Assembly: GCA_915070235.1 (NCBI GenBank)
Contig: CAJZFM010000024.1
Location: forward strand, 1 to 14,362
Reading direction: 5' to 3'
From: an uncultured Capnocytophaga sp.
Lineage (GTDB): Bacteria > Bacteroidota > Bacteroidia > Flavobacteriales > Flavobacteriaceae
Length of the DNA: 14,362 nt
How positions within the stretch are numbered: the first letter of the stretch is position 1; every line of letters begins with the position of its first letter. Below the pieces are notes generated by a model that was not told the DNA's origin, made no database searches, and saw only the letters and a list, made by a program, of their open reading frames with translations. Both the position numbers and the translations under genes were made by a program. Shown here piece by piece: positions 6,326 through 13,716 of the stretch.

Positions 6326-7039
6326 ATGCAGGAGATAGGAAATTTGTACTTGATACCCAACCTATTAGGAGAGAGTGAGGTCTCTGAGGTCTTGCCCCCT
6401 CGTGTGCGAGAGGTAGTACTACACTGCAAGCACTTTATAGTGGAGAATGCCAAGAATGCCCGACACTTCATCAAGCAGATAGCCCCCGAACACCCCCAAG
6501 CGGAATTGGAGCTTTTCGTACTGAACAAGTATACACTGGAGGAGGATAAGCAGCAGTTTCTATCCCCTTGTCTTTCAGGCTATCCCATGGGAATTATCTC
6601 CGATGCGGGTTGTCCTGCCATAGCCGACCCAGGCAGCGACATTGTGCGCTTGGCACACCACAAGGGCATACGTGTGGTGCCCTTGGTAGGGCCATCCTCC
6701 TTGCTGCTATCCCTTATGGCCAGCGGTATGAATGGGCAGTCTTTTGCCTTCAATGGTTATCTGCCTATAGATAAGGGGGAGCGTAAGGCCGCCCTTAAGC
6801 GCTTGGAGAAAAGAGCTAAGGAAGAGCGACAATCCCAGCTTTTTATAGAGACACCTTACCGCAATGAGACACTCTTGGATGAGATGTTACAGCTGCTCTC
6901 CCCACAGACTTCCCTATGTGTGGCCACCAATGTAACCCTTGCGGGAGAATCCATACATACCTATACCGTAGGGGAGTGGCGGCATAAGCGCAAAGGGCTG
7001 CAATTGGACAAACAACCGACGATTTTTATATTATTATAA
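6326..7039 (+). CDS. RsmI-like SAM-dependent methyltransferase (divergent paralogue)
   Basis: A 237-residue protein of the tetrapyrrole-methylase fold, closest to RsmI, which 2'-O-methylates C1402 of 16S rRNA. Seen: GNLYLIPNLLG (5-15), GIISDAGCPAIADPG (89-103), VPLVGPSSLLLSLMASG (118-134), FNGYLP (142-147), FIETPYRN (173-180) and TLAGE (204-208). It departs from canonical RsmI: the N-terminal EDTR motif is replaced by VENAKNARHF, the ESPHR-type motif reads ETPYRN, and the ARELTK-type segment reads ATNVTLAGE; it also lacks the C-terminal domain of the 286-residue E. coli enzyme. It is best called an RsmI-like methylase of unproven target. A longer frame from 6263 overlaps sanA and is rejected in favour of the ATG at 6326, where the family similarity starts. 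Confidence 0.8.
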   Translation: MQEIGNLYLIPNLLGESEVSEVLPPRVREVVLHCKHFIVENAKNARHFIKQIAPEHPQAELELFVLNKYTLEEDKQQFLSPCLSGYPMGIISDAGCPAIADPGSDIVRLAHHKGIRVVPLVGPSSLLLSLMASGMNGQSFAFNGYLPIDKGERKAALKRLEKRAKEERQSQLFIETPYRNETLLDEMLQLLSPQTSLCVATNVTLAGESIHTYTVGEWRHKRKGLQLDKQPTIFILL

Positions 7040-7064
7040 GGGCGAATTGCTATTCGCCCCTACA
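7040..7064 (-). repeat. TGTA-hairpin REP-like palindrome (copy B)
   Basis: On the plus strand GGGCGAAT (7040-7047) and ATTCGCCC (7052-7059) form a perfect 8-bp stem with loop TGCT, followed by CTACA. Read on the minus strand it is TGTAG plus hairpin, the same plan as the element at 1570-1595. It starts the base after the stop of the RsmI-like gene and sits 17 bases before hflX. No T-tract follows, so it is more likely an RNA-stabilising or mobile palindrome than a terminator. Confidence 0.7.
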
Positions 7065-7080
7065 ACTCAAAATTTTCAGC

Positions 7081-8298
7081 ATGCTTGAAAAGAAAAATTT
7101 AGACTATGAAAAAGTGGTACTGGTGGGTGTGATTACCACTACTCAAAACGAAGAAAAAGCCCACGAATATTTGGACGAATTGGAGTTTTTGACCTATACG
7201 GCAGGTGGAGAGGTGATTAAGCGCTTTACCCAACGCCTTGACACCCCCAATCCTAAGACTTTTATCGGCACAGGAAAGATGGAGGAACTCACCCAGTTCG
7301 TAGAAGAAAACGAAATAGGTACCGTTATCTTTGATGACGAACTGACGCCCGCCCAGCAGAACAATATAGAAAAAATCCTAAGAATCAAAATATTGGATAG
7401 GACAACGCTTATCTTGGACATCTTTGCCCAGCGTGCCCAAACAAGCTATGCCCGTACACAGGTGGAGCTAGCGCAGTATCAGTACCTTTTGCCGCGCCTT
7501 ACAGGACTTTGGACACACTTAGAGCGCCAGCGTGGGGGTATTGGGATGCGTGGCCCTGGGGAGACGGAGATAGAAACAGACCGACGTATCGTCCGTGATC
7601 GTATAGCCCTGCTCAAGAAGAAGTTAGAAACCATAGATAGGCAAATGGCTACCCAGCGTAGCAATCGTGGCGCCTTGGTGAGAGTAGCCCTTATTGGTTA
7701 TACCAATGTGGGGAAATCTACCCTAATGAACCTTATCAGCAAGAGTGACGTATTTGCCGAAAACAAGCTCTTTGCGACCTTGGACACTACCGTGCGCAAG
7801 GTGGTTATTGGCAACCTGCCTTTTTTGCTAAGTGATACAGTAGGTTTTATCCGAAAGCTCCCTACCCAGCTTATTGAGTCCTTTAAGAGTACCTTGGACG
7901 AGGTCAGGGATGCCGACCTACTACTGCATGTGGTGGATATTTCCCACCTCAATTTTGAGGATCATATCGCATCGGTCAATCAGATATTGGGCGAAATACA
8001 AAGCATCAATAAGCCTACTATCATGGTCTTCAATAAGATAGATGCTTATACTCACCAAACCATAGACCAAGATGACCTGATGACCGAGAAAACCTCCCGA
8101 CACTTCACCCTTGAGGAGTGGAAACAAACATGGATGAACCGTATGAATGGAGATGCTATCTTTATTTCAGCTAAAAACAAGGAGAATATACAAGAGTTTA
8201 GGGAGAAAGTATATAAAAAAGTAAGGGAAATACACATTACGCGTTTCCCTTACAACAATTTCTTATATCCTGAGGTAGAAATAGAGGAAGAATCCTAA
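7081..8298 (+). CDS. hflX: GTPase HflX (ribosome splitting/rescue)
   Basis: A 405-residue HflX with the usual two parts. The N-terminal HflX domain (about 1-195) contains FIGTGKMEEL (61-70), FDDELTPAQQNN (84-95), and the glycine-rich GMRGPGETEIETDRR (155-169) before a coiled segment. The GTPase domain (about 200-385) carries G1 GYTNVGKS (206-213), G2 region TLDTT (233-237), G3 DTVG (252-255), G4 NKID (318-321) and G5 SAK (363-365). All catalytic motifs are intact. HflX binds the 50S subunit and splits stalled ribosomes, notably under heat stress. No clear Shine-Dalgarno is seen, as is normal in this phylum. It shares the operon with the RsmI-like methylase, a plausible ribosome-related pairing. 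Its TAA overlaps the TAG of the convergent menB by 4 bases. Confidence 0.96.
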   Translation: MLEKKNLDYEKVVLVGVITTTQNEEKAHEYLDELEFLTYTAGGEVIKRFTQRLDTPNPKTFIGTGKMEELTQFVEENEIGTVIFDDELTPAQQNNIEKILRIKILDRTTLILDIFAQRAQTSYARTQVELAQYQYLLPRLTGLWTHLERQRGGIGMRGPGETEIETDRRIVRDRIALLKKKLETIDRQMATQRSNRGALVRVALIGYTNVGKSTLMNLISKSDVFAENKLFATLDTTVRKVVIGNLPFLLSDTVGFIRKLPTQLIESFKSTLDEVRDADLLLHVVDISHLNFEDHIASVNQILGEIQSINKPTIMVFNKIDAYTHQTIDQDDLMTEKTSRHFTLEEWKQTWMNRMNGDAIFISAKNKENIQEFREKVYKKVREIHITRFPYNNFLYPEVEIEEES

Positions 8299-9140
8299 TT
8301 AGGAATCCACTTTTTCTCAAAATTAGGCTTGCGTTTCTCAAGGAAGGCATCGCGTCCTTCCTTGGCTTCGTCGGTCATATAAGCCAGGCGAGTGGCTTCG
8401 CCTGCGAAGATCTGCTGGCCGACCATACCGTCGTCGGTAAGGTTCATAGCGTATTTGGCCATTTTGATAGCCGTAGGGGACTTGCGTAGGATCTCTTGTG
8501 CCCACTCATAAGCGGTGCTTTCCAGCTCATCATGAGGGATTACGGCATTGACCATACCCATCTCAAAAGCCTCTTGAGCGGAGTAGTTGCGCCCCAAGAA
8601 GAAGATTTCGCGGGCTTTTTTCTGTCCTACCATTTTGGCCAAATAGGCAGAACCATAACCTGCATCAAAGCTGGCTACATCGGTATCAGTTTGCTTAAAG
8701 ATAGCATGTTCTCGGCTGGCTAAAGTCATGTCGCATACTACATGTAAGCTATGGCCTCCCCCTACTGCCCAGCCAGGTACTACGGCGATGACAACCTTGG
8801 GCATAAAGCGGATCAGGCGTTGGGCTTCCAGTATGTTGAGCCTATGAGCACCATCATCACCTACATACCCCTGTTTGCCACGTACGCGCTGGTCTCCTCC
8901 ACTACAGAATGACCATACCCCATCTTTGGGCGAGGGGCCTTCGGCTGAGATGAGTACGCAACCGATAGAGCTGTCTTCGGTGGCATCGCGCAGCGCATCA
9001 ATAAGTTCGGAGGTAGTACGAGGGCGGAAAGCATTTCTCACCTCTGGTCGGTTGAAGGCAATACGAGCGACCCCATTACACTTCTTGTAGGTAATATCTT
9101 CGTATTGTTTGGCTGTCTGCCAAGGGATTTCTGTATTCAT
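8295..9140 (-). CDS. menB: 1,4-dihydroxy-2-naphthoyl-CoA synthase MenB
   Basis: A 281-residue crotonase-fold enzyme that cyclises O-succinylbenzoyl-CoA to 1,4-dihydroxy-2-naphthoyl-CoA in menaquinone synthesis. Oxyanion-hole segments are FCSGGDQ (78-84) and PGWAVGGGHSLH (122-133); the active-site segment FKQTDTDVASFDAGYGSAY (148-166) and the C-terminal FAGEATRLAYMTDEAKEGR (245-263) match MenB, not generic enoyl-CoA hydratases. At residue 152 an Asp stands where E. coli MenB has the Gly that binds bicarbonate, so this is the bicarbonate-independent type with its own side-chain carboxylate, as in Mycobacterium tuberculosis. Its ATG shares one base with the stop of the upstream S41 protease gene (TAATG), so translation is probably coupled. 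No other men gene is in the window. Confidence 0.97.
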   Translation of the reverse strand: MNTEIPWQTAKQYEDITYKKCNGVARIAFNRPEVRNAFRPRTTSELIDALRDATEDSSIGCVLISAEGPSPKDGVWSFCSGGDQRVRGKQGYVGDDGAHRLNILEAQRLIRFMPKVVIAVVPGWAVGGGHSLHVVCDMTLASREHAIFKQTDTDVASFDAGYGSAYLAKMVGQKKAREIFFLGRNYSAQEAFEMGMVNAVIPHDELESTAYEWAQEILRKSPTAIKMAKYAMNLTDDGMVGQQIFAGEATRLAYMTDEAKEGRDAFLEKRKPNFEKKWIPN

Positions 9141-10588
9141 TATTCAGTAGGATTATCTATATACATACGGTTATTAGTGGGGGATTGGCTGTGGCAGTGG
9201 TCAAACTCGTCCATGGAAAGCCTATTGGCTACACGCCTTACTCCTGCCTCTCTAAGGGAAGCACTCTGTGGAGGAACCCCTGTGATGAGTTCCAAAGCCT
9301 TGGCTAAGAGCGGTTCATTCTCATCACCCAAGACACCTAAGTTTCGAACATCTTCTTTGATTTCAAAATCAGGTAATAAGCCTGTCTCATAGTGCCCAAA
9401 ACCAGCGGCATTCTCCGAGCGGAGTACGATGGGTTGCATAGCCCACTTACTGCCTTGGGTCTTGTCCTTCAGTGTGATAGAGGCAAGGTTTTTCCCCACC
9501 GTCTTATCCCCAATCTGTATGACAGTCAGGTAAGGTTTCAGTCCATTGATAATCAGCTCTGAAGCCGAAGCGGTACGTTTGGAAGTGAGTATATATACCT
9601 TAGGCAGGTTTAGTGTTTGGATAGGGGTACCCGATATATTGTTTTCAAAGTTGTATTCACGCTTCCAATAGTTGGCCATTTTCTTATTAGAAGTCTGTTT
9701 TACAAAGATTTTTTGGGTATCAGTACCCTTGATCATACTGGCCAAATAGATAGCCGTTTGTACGCTTCCGCCACTGTTGTAGCGCAAGTCAAGTACCAAG
9801 TCGCTCACCCCATCGGCTTTGAATTGGGCAAAGGCCTCATTGAGTTCTTTGTCATACTTGCTCACAAAGGAGTTATACACAAGGTAACCTATCTTTTTGC
9901 TATTGCGGCTAAGGGTCTTGTGTAGCAGTATAGGGTTTTCCTGAAGTGGAAGCTGGGAAAGGGTCTTACTTTCGGTAGGAACTATCTGTTTGTCAACCAC
10001 TTTGAAGAAGCCAAAGGTCAGTGAGGGGTTTTGGTTAAAGAGTAATTTTTGGTAATTGTCAAGGGTAAGTTTTTCCCCATCTACTGAATCAAAGAAGTCT
10101 CCTCGTTTCACTCCTTGTTTTTCAGCATCGGAGTTGGGCAGTACATAGCGTACATAACCTGCGATTCCACCTGTCTCTATTCGGGCTAAGGCATAGTCCA
10201 TACCTGTGGAGAGGGAGATTCCTTGGAAGGAGTTCTCCAGCTCATCTATATCCTCCACAATAAAACTAAATTTATCTTCAGGAGAAAGCAAATGCTTGAA
10301 TAGTACTTCGGGAGTACTAAAGTTCTTAAGATAGCTTACATAACGATTACTGGTAGCATTGGTATAAGCTGCCAATCTCTCAAAGCGGGTATCGGAGAGG
10401 TCATTTATCTCTTCTTGCCACAAGTAGTATTGGTTTAGGCCTTGCCATACAAAGTCTTTGGTTCTATATTGAGGGTCTGTGGCTTCAGCTTTTCGGGTAG
10501 CTTCCTCTAATTGCTCTGCTTGTAAATCTTTGCTACAAGAAAGCAGACATAGGACAAGTAATAGCAGTAGGGAAAATCTCTTAATCAT
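9140..10588 (-). CDS. S41 family (C-terminal processing) protease, lipoprotein
   Basis: A 482-residue protein with a lipoprotein signal peptide: hydrophobic 6-16, lipobox LLSC with Cys18, followed by SKDLQ. An S41 N-terminal-type domain (WQGLNQYYLWQEEIN, 48-62) precedes a PDZ-like region (about 120-205, with PNSDAEKQGVKRGD at 151-164). The peptidase domain (about 230-410) includes LVLDLRYNSGGSV (264-276), TSKRTASASELIINGL (335-350) and GDKTVGKN (360-367). By the 25-residue Ser-Lys spacing of CtpB and Tsp, the catalytic pair is Ser341 and Lys366. It should act in the periplasm or on the cell surface on unknown protein substrates. The KD after Cys18 only partly matches the flavobacterial surface-export signal. 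It is transcribed from its own promoter and runs into menB with a TAATG junction; no functional link between the two is obvious. Confidence 0.92.
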   Translation of the reverse strand: MIKRFSLLLLLVLCLLSCSKDLQAEQLEEATRKAEATDPQYRTKDFVWQGLNQYYLWQEEINDLSDTRFERLAAYTNATSNRYVSYLKNFSTPEVLFKHLLSPEDKFSFIVEDIDELENSFQGISLSTGMDYALARIETGGIAGYVRYVLPNSDAEKQGVKRGDFFDSVDGEKLTLDNYQKLLFNQNPSLTFGFFKVVDKQIVPTESKTLSQLPLQENPILLHKTLSRNSKKIGYLVYNSFVSKYDKELNEAFAQFKADGVSDLVLDLRYNSGGSVQTAIYLASMIKGTDTQKIFVKQTSNKKMANYWKREYNFENNISGTPIQTLNLPKVYILTSKRTASASELIINGLKPYLTVIQIGDKTVGKNLASITLKDKTQGSKWAMQPIVLRSENAAGFGHYETGLLPDFEIKEDVRNLGVLGDENEPLLAKALELITGVPPQSASLREAGVRRVANRLSMDEFDHCHSQSPTNNRMYIDNPTE

Positions 10589-10614
10589 AATGAATTTAGT
10601 TTAGATAAGCGCTG

Positions 10615-10622
10615 CAAAGGTA
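10615..10622 (-). promoter_or_regulatory. Bacteroidota -7 promoter motif for the S41 protease-menB operon
   Basis: On the minus strand TACCTTTG (10622 to 10615) is a full TAnnTTTG match, 26 bases upstream of the ATG at 10588. At the expected -33 distance there is only a T-rich stretch with TTTTC and no clean TTTG. Confidence 0.65.
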
Positions 10623-10686
10623 CGGATTTTCCTCAAAAAAGAAAAATAAAATTCTTTTTTGGAGGTAAAAAAATAGCCAAGAATCA

Positions 10687-10717
10687 TTGATTTTTAGTTA
10701 TTAAATTCGTATCTTTG
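10687..10717 (+). promoter_or_regulatory. Bacteroidota promoter for the Smr protein and aminopeptidase P operon
   Basis: TTG (10687-10689), 20 bases, then TATCTTTG (10710-10717) is close to the TTTG-N19-TAnnTTTG consensus. The ATG at 10740 follows 22 bases after the -7 box. It is back to back with the protease promoter; the 151-bp divergent spacer 10589-10739 holds nothing else evident. Confidence 0.72.
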
Positions 10718-10739
10718 CACATCAGAATGTAGAACAAAC

Positions 10740-11276
10740 ATGTTTTCAGTAGGGGACAGCGTAGAAGTAATAGACGAACTTATCTCAGGGATAGTTACCA
10801 AAATTACCTCCAAAGAGGTGTGTATAGAGACCTCCGAGGGGATTAGTCTTACTTTTGCCCCTTCGGAATTGGTCAAAACAGACCTTAACGCCTCTATTCC
10901 TTATCATAGAGCCATGTATGTGGAGCCTAAGGAGGAGAAAAAGAAGAAAAATACGGCACCCAAGGGACAAAAAGCAAGAAAAAAGCCTACCTACCATATG
11001 GAAATAGACTTGCATATAGAGAAATTGGTTGCCCATACCCATGGTATGACCAATTTTGATATGCTCAACACCCAACTGGAAGAAGCCCAGCGCTGTATAG
11101 AATATGCTATAGAGAAGGGAGTCCCCAGTATTGTCTTTATACACGGAGTAGGGGAGGGCGTACTTAAGGCTGAGTTAGAGACACTTTTTTCCCGCTATGA
11201 CCTAAGCTATCAAGATGCTGACTATATGCGCTATGGCATGGGGGCAACGGAAGTATTTTTGCAAAACATATTTTAA
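10740..11276 (+). CDS. Smr-domain protein (DUF2027-like)
   Basis: A 178-residue cytoplasmic protein. Residues 1-45 (FSVGDSVEVID...GIVTKI) look like a small KOW/SH3-type beta domain, followed by a Lys-rich linker (63-82) and a C-terminal Smr domain (about 86-178). Smr hallmarks are present: IDLH (89-92), HGVGEGVLK (135-143, the HGxGxGxL motif) and YGMGATEVFL (165-174). Smr domains occur at the end of MutS2 and in stand-alone proteins; some nick DNA or cleave RNA, and in MutS2 the domain acts on collided ribosomes. No MutS-type ATPase is present here. The gene is led by a good Bacteroidota promoter and is followed after 13 bases by aminopeptidase P, so the two form an operon. The precise substrate is unknown. 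Confidence 0.85.
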   Translation: MFSVGDSVEVIDELISGIVTKITSKEVCIETSEGISLTFAPSELVKTDLNASIPYHRAMYVEPKEEKKKKNTAPKGQKARKKPTYHMEIDLHIEKLVAHTHGMTNFDMLNTQLEEAQRCIEYAIEKGVPSIVFIHGVGEGVLKAELETLFSRYDLSYQDADYMRYGMGATEVFLQNIF

Positions 11277-11289
11277 AAATATAAAGACA

Positions 11290-13056
11290 ATGACAACAAA
11301 AGAAAAATTATCATTACTACGTAATGAGATGAAAGCCAATGGCTTGGATGCTTTTGTGGTTTTCAATGCTGACCCTCACATGAGTGAGTATTTCACCCCT
11401 TATTGGGAGGAAAGGAAATGGATTTCCAGTTTTGATAGCTCAGCGGGCTACATATTCATCACACATGACAAGGCTGTATTATGGACAGATGGCCGTTACT
11501 TAGTACAAGCTAAGAACCAGCTTACAGGTACAGGTGTAGATTTCTTCATAGAAGGCACCAAGGATGCTCCCCTTAGCCAAGAATGGCTCTTAAACGAACT
11601 TCCCCAAGGGGCAAAAGTAGGCTGCAACGGCCTTTGTACGCCTCATAATACATGGAACTTACTCAGCGATACGCTCAAGAGAAAGGGAATTACCTTGGTA
11701 GATAAGCCCTTGATTGAGAAGATATGGAAAGACCGCCCTAAGGACGATAGAAAGCCTATCTATGTACGTGCTGAAAAATATACAGGTCGCTCAACTTCAG
11801 ATAAGTTAGCAACTCTCAGGGGTATTATGGCGGAAAAAGGGGTTACTCACTTCCTTGTTACTGCTCTTGATGATATTGCTTGGGTGACCAACCTCCGTGG
11901 TAATGATGTGAATTTCAACCCTGTTTTCTTAGCTTACCTCTGTATCACCCCTAAGAGTGCTACCCTTTTTGTAGATACTAAGCAGTGCGATGATTCAGTA
12001 AAGGCCTACCTCAAAGAACAACATATTGAGCTTAAGGATTACCATGATTACTTCAAGGAATTACAAAAACTCAAAGGAGAAACCATCTTGCTCTCCCCCG
12101 ATGCCAATCAGACTATCTATAATACAGTAGGTGAGCACAATACCCTACATATCGCTCCTTCGCCTGTACAACTACTCAAGGCAGTGAAGAACGAGACCGA
12201 ATTAGAAGGTTTCCGCAAAGCCATGGTAAAGGATGGGGTAGCCTTGGTCAATTTCTTCTATTGGCTCGAAAACAACATAGGAAAGACCCCACTTACCGAG
12301 CACTCTTTGGGAGATGTTATGGACAAGTTCCGCGCCGAACAAGGATTTTTGGCCAATAGCTTCGGTAAGATCATAGGTTATGAGGGTAATGGAGCTATAG
12401 TGCATTACCATGCCGCTACCAATCCCGAAGTGCCTATGCATGCCAAGGGAACCGTACTGATAGACTCCGGTGCCCACTATATAGAAGGAACGACCGATAT
12501 TACTCGTGTGATTCCTCTTGGGGAATTTTCAGAAGACTTTAAGCGTGATTATACCCTTGTGATGAAGGCGATGATCACCCTAAGTACCACTATATTCCCA
12601 GCAGGTACTCGTGGGGTACAGCTTGATTCCATCACCCGTGCTATTCTCTGGAAGAATCAGCGTGATTATGGACATGGTACAGGCCATGGGGTAGGTAGCT
12701 ACCTATGCGTACACGAAGGGCCACAGAGCATTCGTAAGGAGATGAGAGATGTGCCTATGCTCGAACATATGGTTTGTTCCAATGAGCCTGGTATATACTG
12801 CGAAGGTCGTTATGGTATTCGTATAGAAAACCTCGTAGCGGTACAGAAACACAGTTCCAATGAGTTTGGCGATTTCTACCGCTTAGAGACCCTTACCCTT
12901 TGCCCCTTAGATACCCGTGCGGTTATAGTGGATATGCTTACAGAGGAGGAACGCCAATGGCTCAATAACTACAACCAATGGGTAGAGAAAACCCTTAGCC
13001 CCTTGGTAGGTAAGGAGCAACAAGCTTGGCTTAAAGAAAGATGTAAGGCGATATAA
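11290..13056 (+). CDS. pepP: Xaa-Pro aminopeptidase (M24B, three-domain aminopeptidase P)
   Basis: A 588-residue cytosolic-looking metallopeptidase that removes N-terminal residues preceding proline. The length and the three-domain plan (two creatinase-like N-terminal domains, about 1-140 and 155-300, and a pita-bread catalytic domain, about 305-545) match the long eukaryote-like form rather than the 440-residue E. coli PepP. Dinuclear metal ligands are all present: Asp392 (IDSG), Asp403 (TTDITR), His466 (GTGHGVG), Glu499 (NEPG) and Glu513 (RIENL). The substrate His in the VHYHA segment (371-375) is also kept. A frame extends upstream to 11215 inside the Smr gene, but the ATG at 11290 gives the normal family N-terminus and leaves a 13-base spacer. 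It ends 9 bases from the convergent sprT-like gene, with no hairpin terminator visible between them. Confidence 0.93.
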   Translation: MTTKEKLSLLRNEMKANGLDAFVVFNADPHMSEYFTPYWEERKWISSFDSSAGYIFITHDKAVLWTDGRYLVQAKNQLTGTGVDFFIEGTKDAPLSQEWLLNELPQGAKVGCNGLCTPHNTWNLLSDTLKRKGITLVDKPLIEKIWKDRPKDDRKPIYVRAEKYTGRSTSDKLATLRGIMAEKGVTHFLVTALDDIAWVTNLRGNDVNFNPVFLAYLCITPKSATLFVDTKQCDDSVKAYLKEQHIELKDYHDYFKELQKLKGETILLSPDANQTIYNTVGEHNTLHIAPSPVQLLKAVKNETELEGFRKAMVKDGVALVNFFYWLENNIGKTPLTEHSLGDVMDKFRAEQGFLANSFGKIIGYEGNGAIVHYHAATNPEVPMHAKGTVLIDSGAHYIEGTTDITRVIPLGEFSEDFKRDYTLVMKAMITLSTTIFPAGTRGVQLDSITRAILWKNQRDYGHGTGHGVGSYLCVHEGPQSIRKEMRDVPMLEHMVCSNEPGIYCEGRYGIRIENLVAVQKHSSNEFGDFYRLETLTLCPLDTRAVIVDMLTEEERQWLNNYNQWVEKTLSPLVGKEQQAWLKERCKAI

Positions 13057-13065
13057 ATCAAAAGG

Positions 13066-13671
13066 TTAAGAAGTGGTAATTAGCTCTACTAAGGCATGTG
13101 GCTGAATGACAAAGCGCTTGCCAGTGGTCAGTTCCAAGCACTCATAGCGCTTGATTTTCTTATTGCCTTTTCTAAATACACGTCCGTCATCGGTGCGGAA
13201 AAGACTATCAGTGGGGAGCTCAAATACATAATATTTTGTACGCTCCCCATTGTCATATTGTCGCATAGCCAGCGTTAGGTGTACATCGGTATCGCTACTG
13301 GCAGAAGGGTTTTGAAAGTGAATGATAAGGTAGGAAAGTAGTTCAGCAGGGAAGATCTCAACTCGCAAGAAAGGCTTCATCAGGGCTTGGTAGGTAGTTT
13401 TCCATTCGTTGCCATGAGGTTTTATTTGCTTGCCATACTTCTCAATAGCTACCAAGTGTGCGATCTCGTGGATGAGGGTCATCAGAAAGCGATATTTGTT
13501 CAGATTGGCATTGATCGTAATCTTATGCTGTCCGTTGGGCAGGCATTGGTAATCCCCATGCCTACTCTGTCGCTCATTGACGATCTTCAGGTAGATGCCT
13601 AAGTTCTTAATCAGTTCAAAACAAGGTACTACCGCCTCAGAAGGTAAGTATTTGTATAAAATGGCTTCCAT
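13066..13671 (-). CDS. SprT-like zinc metalloprotease domain protein
   Basis: A 201-residue protein of the SprT-like family. The zincin motif HEIAH is at 68-72 (His68, Glu69, His72) and a likely third ligand is His86 in KPHGNEW (84-90). The N-terminal block NERQSRHGDYQ (32-42) is typical of the flavobacterial form. The C-terminal half (about 145-201) has the beta-rich YYVFELPTDSLFRTDDGRVF pattern but only one Cys (178), so the zinc-ribbon seen in some SprT proteins is missing or metal-free. Spartan/SprT relatives cut DNA-crosslinked proteins in eukaryotes; the bacterial role is not established. The start at 13671 gives the standard N-terminus. It is convergent with aminopeptidase P and divergent from the WYL regulator, 45 bp away. 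Confidence 0.87.
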   Translation of the reverse strand: MEAILYKYLPSEAVVPCFELIKNLGIYLKIVNERQSRHGDYQCLPNGQHKITINANLNKYRFLMTLIHEIAHLVAIEKYGKQIKPHGNEWKTTYQALMKPFLRVEIFPAELLSYLIIHFQNPSASSDTDVHLTLAMRQYDNGERTKYYVFELPTDSLFRTDDGRVFRKGNKKIKRYECLELTTGKRFVIQPHALVELITTS

Positions 13672-13679
13672 AATGAGTG

Positions 13680-13708
13680 CAAAAATAAGAAAAAAAACAG
13701 TAATACAA
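13680..13708 (-). promoter_or_regulatory. Candidate Bacteroidota promoter for the SprT-like gene
   Basis: On the minus strand TTG (13708 to 13706), 18 bases, then TATTTTTG (13687 to 13680) resembles the consensus. The -7 box ends only 8 bases before the ATG at 13671, so the transcript would have an almost absent leader. The same 45-bp spacer must also hold upstream signals of the divergent WYL gene; none matching TAnnTTTG is seen on the plus strand. Confidence 0.5.
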
Positions 13709-13716
13709 GTAAAATC

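Noticed and set aside
11215..11289. 25-residue upstream extension of aminopeptidase P
   Set aside because: It lies in the Smr gene in another frame and has no family similarity; the ATG at 11290 is the normal N-terminus.
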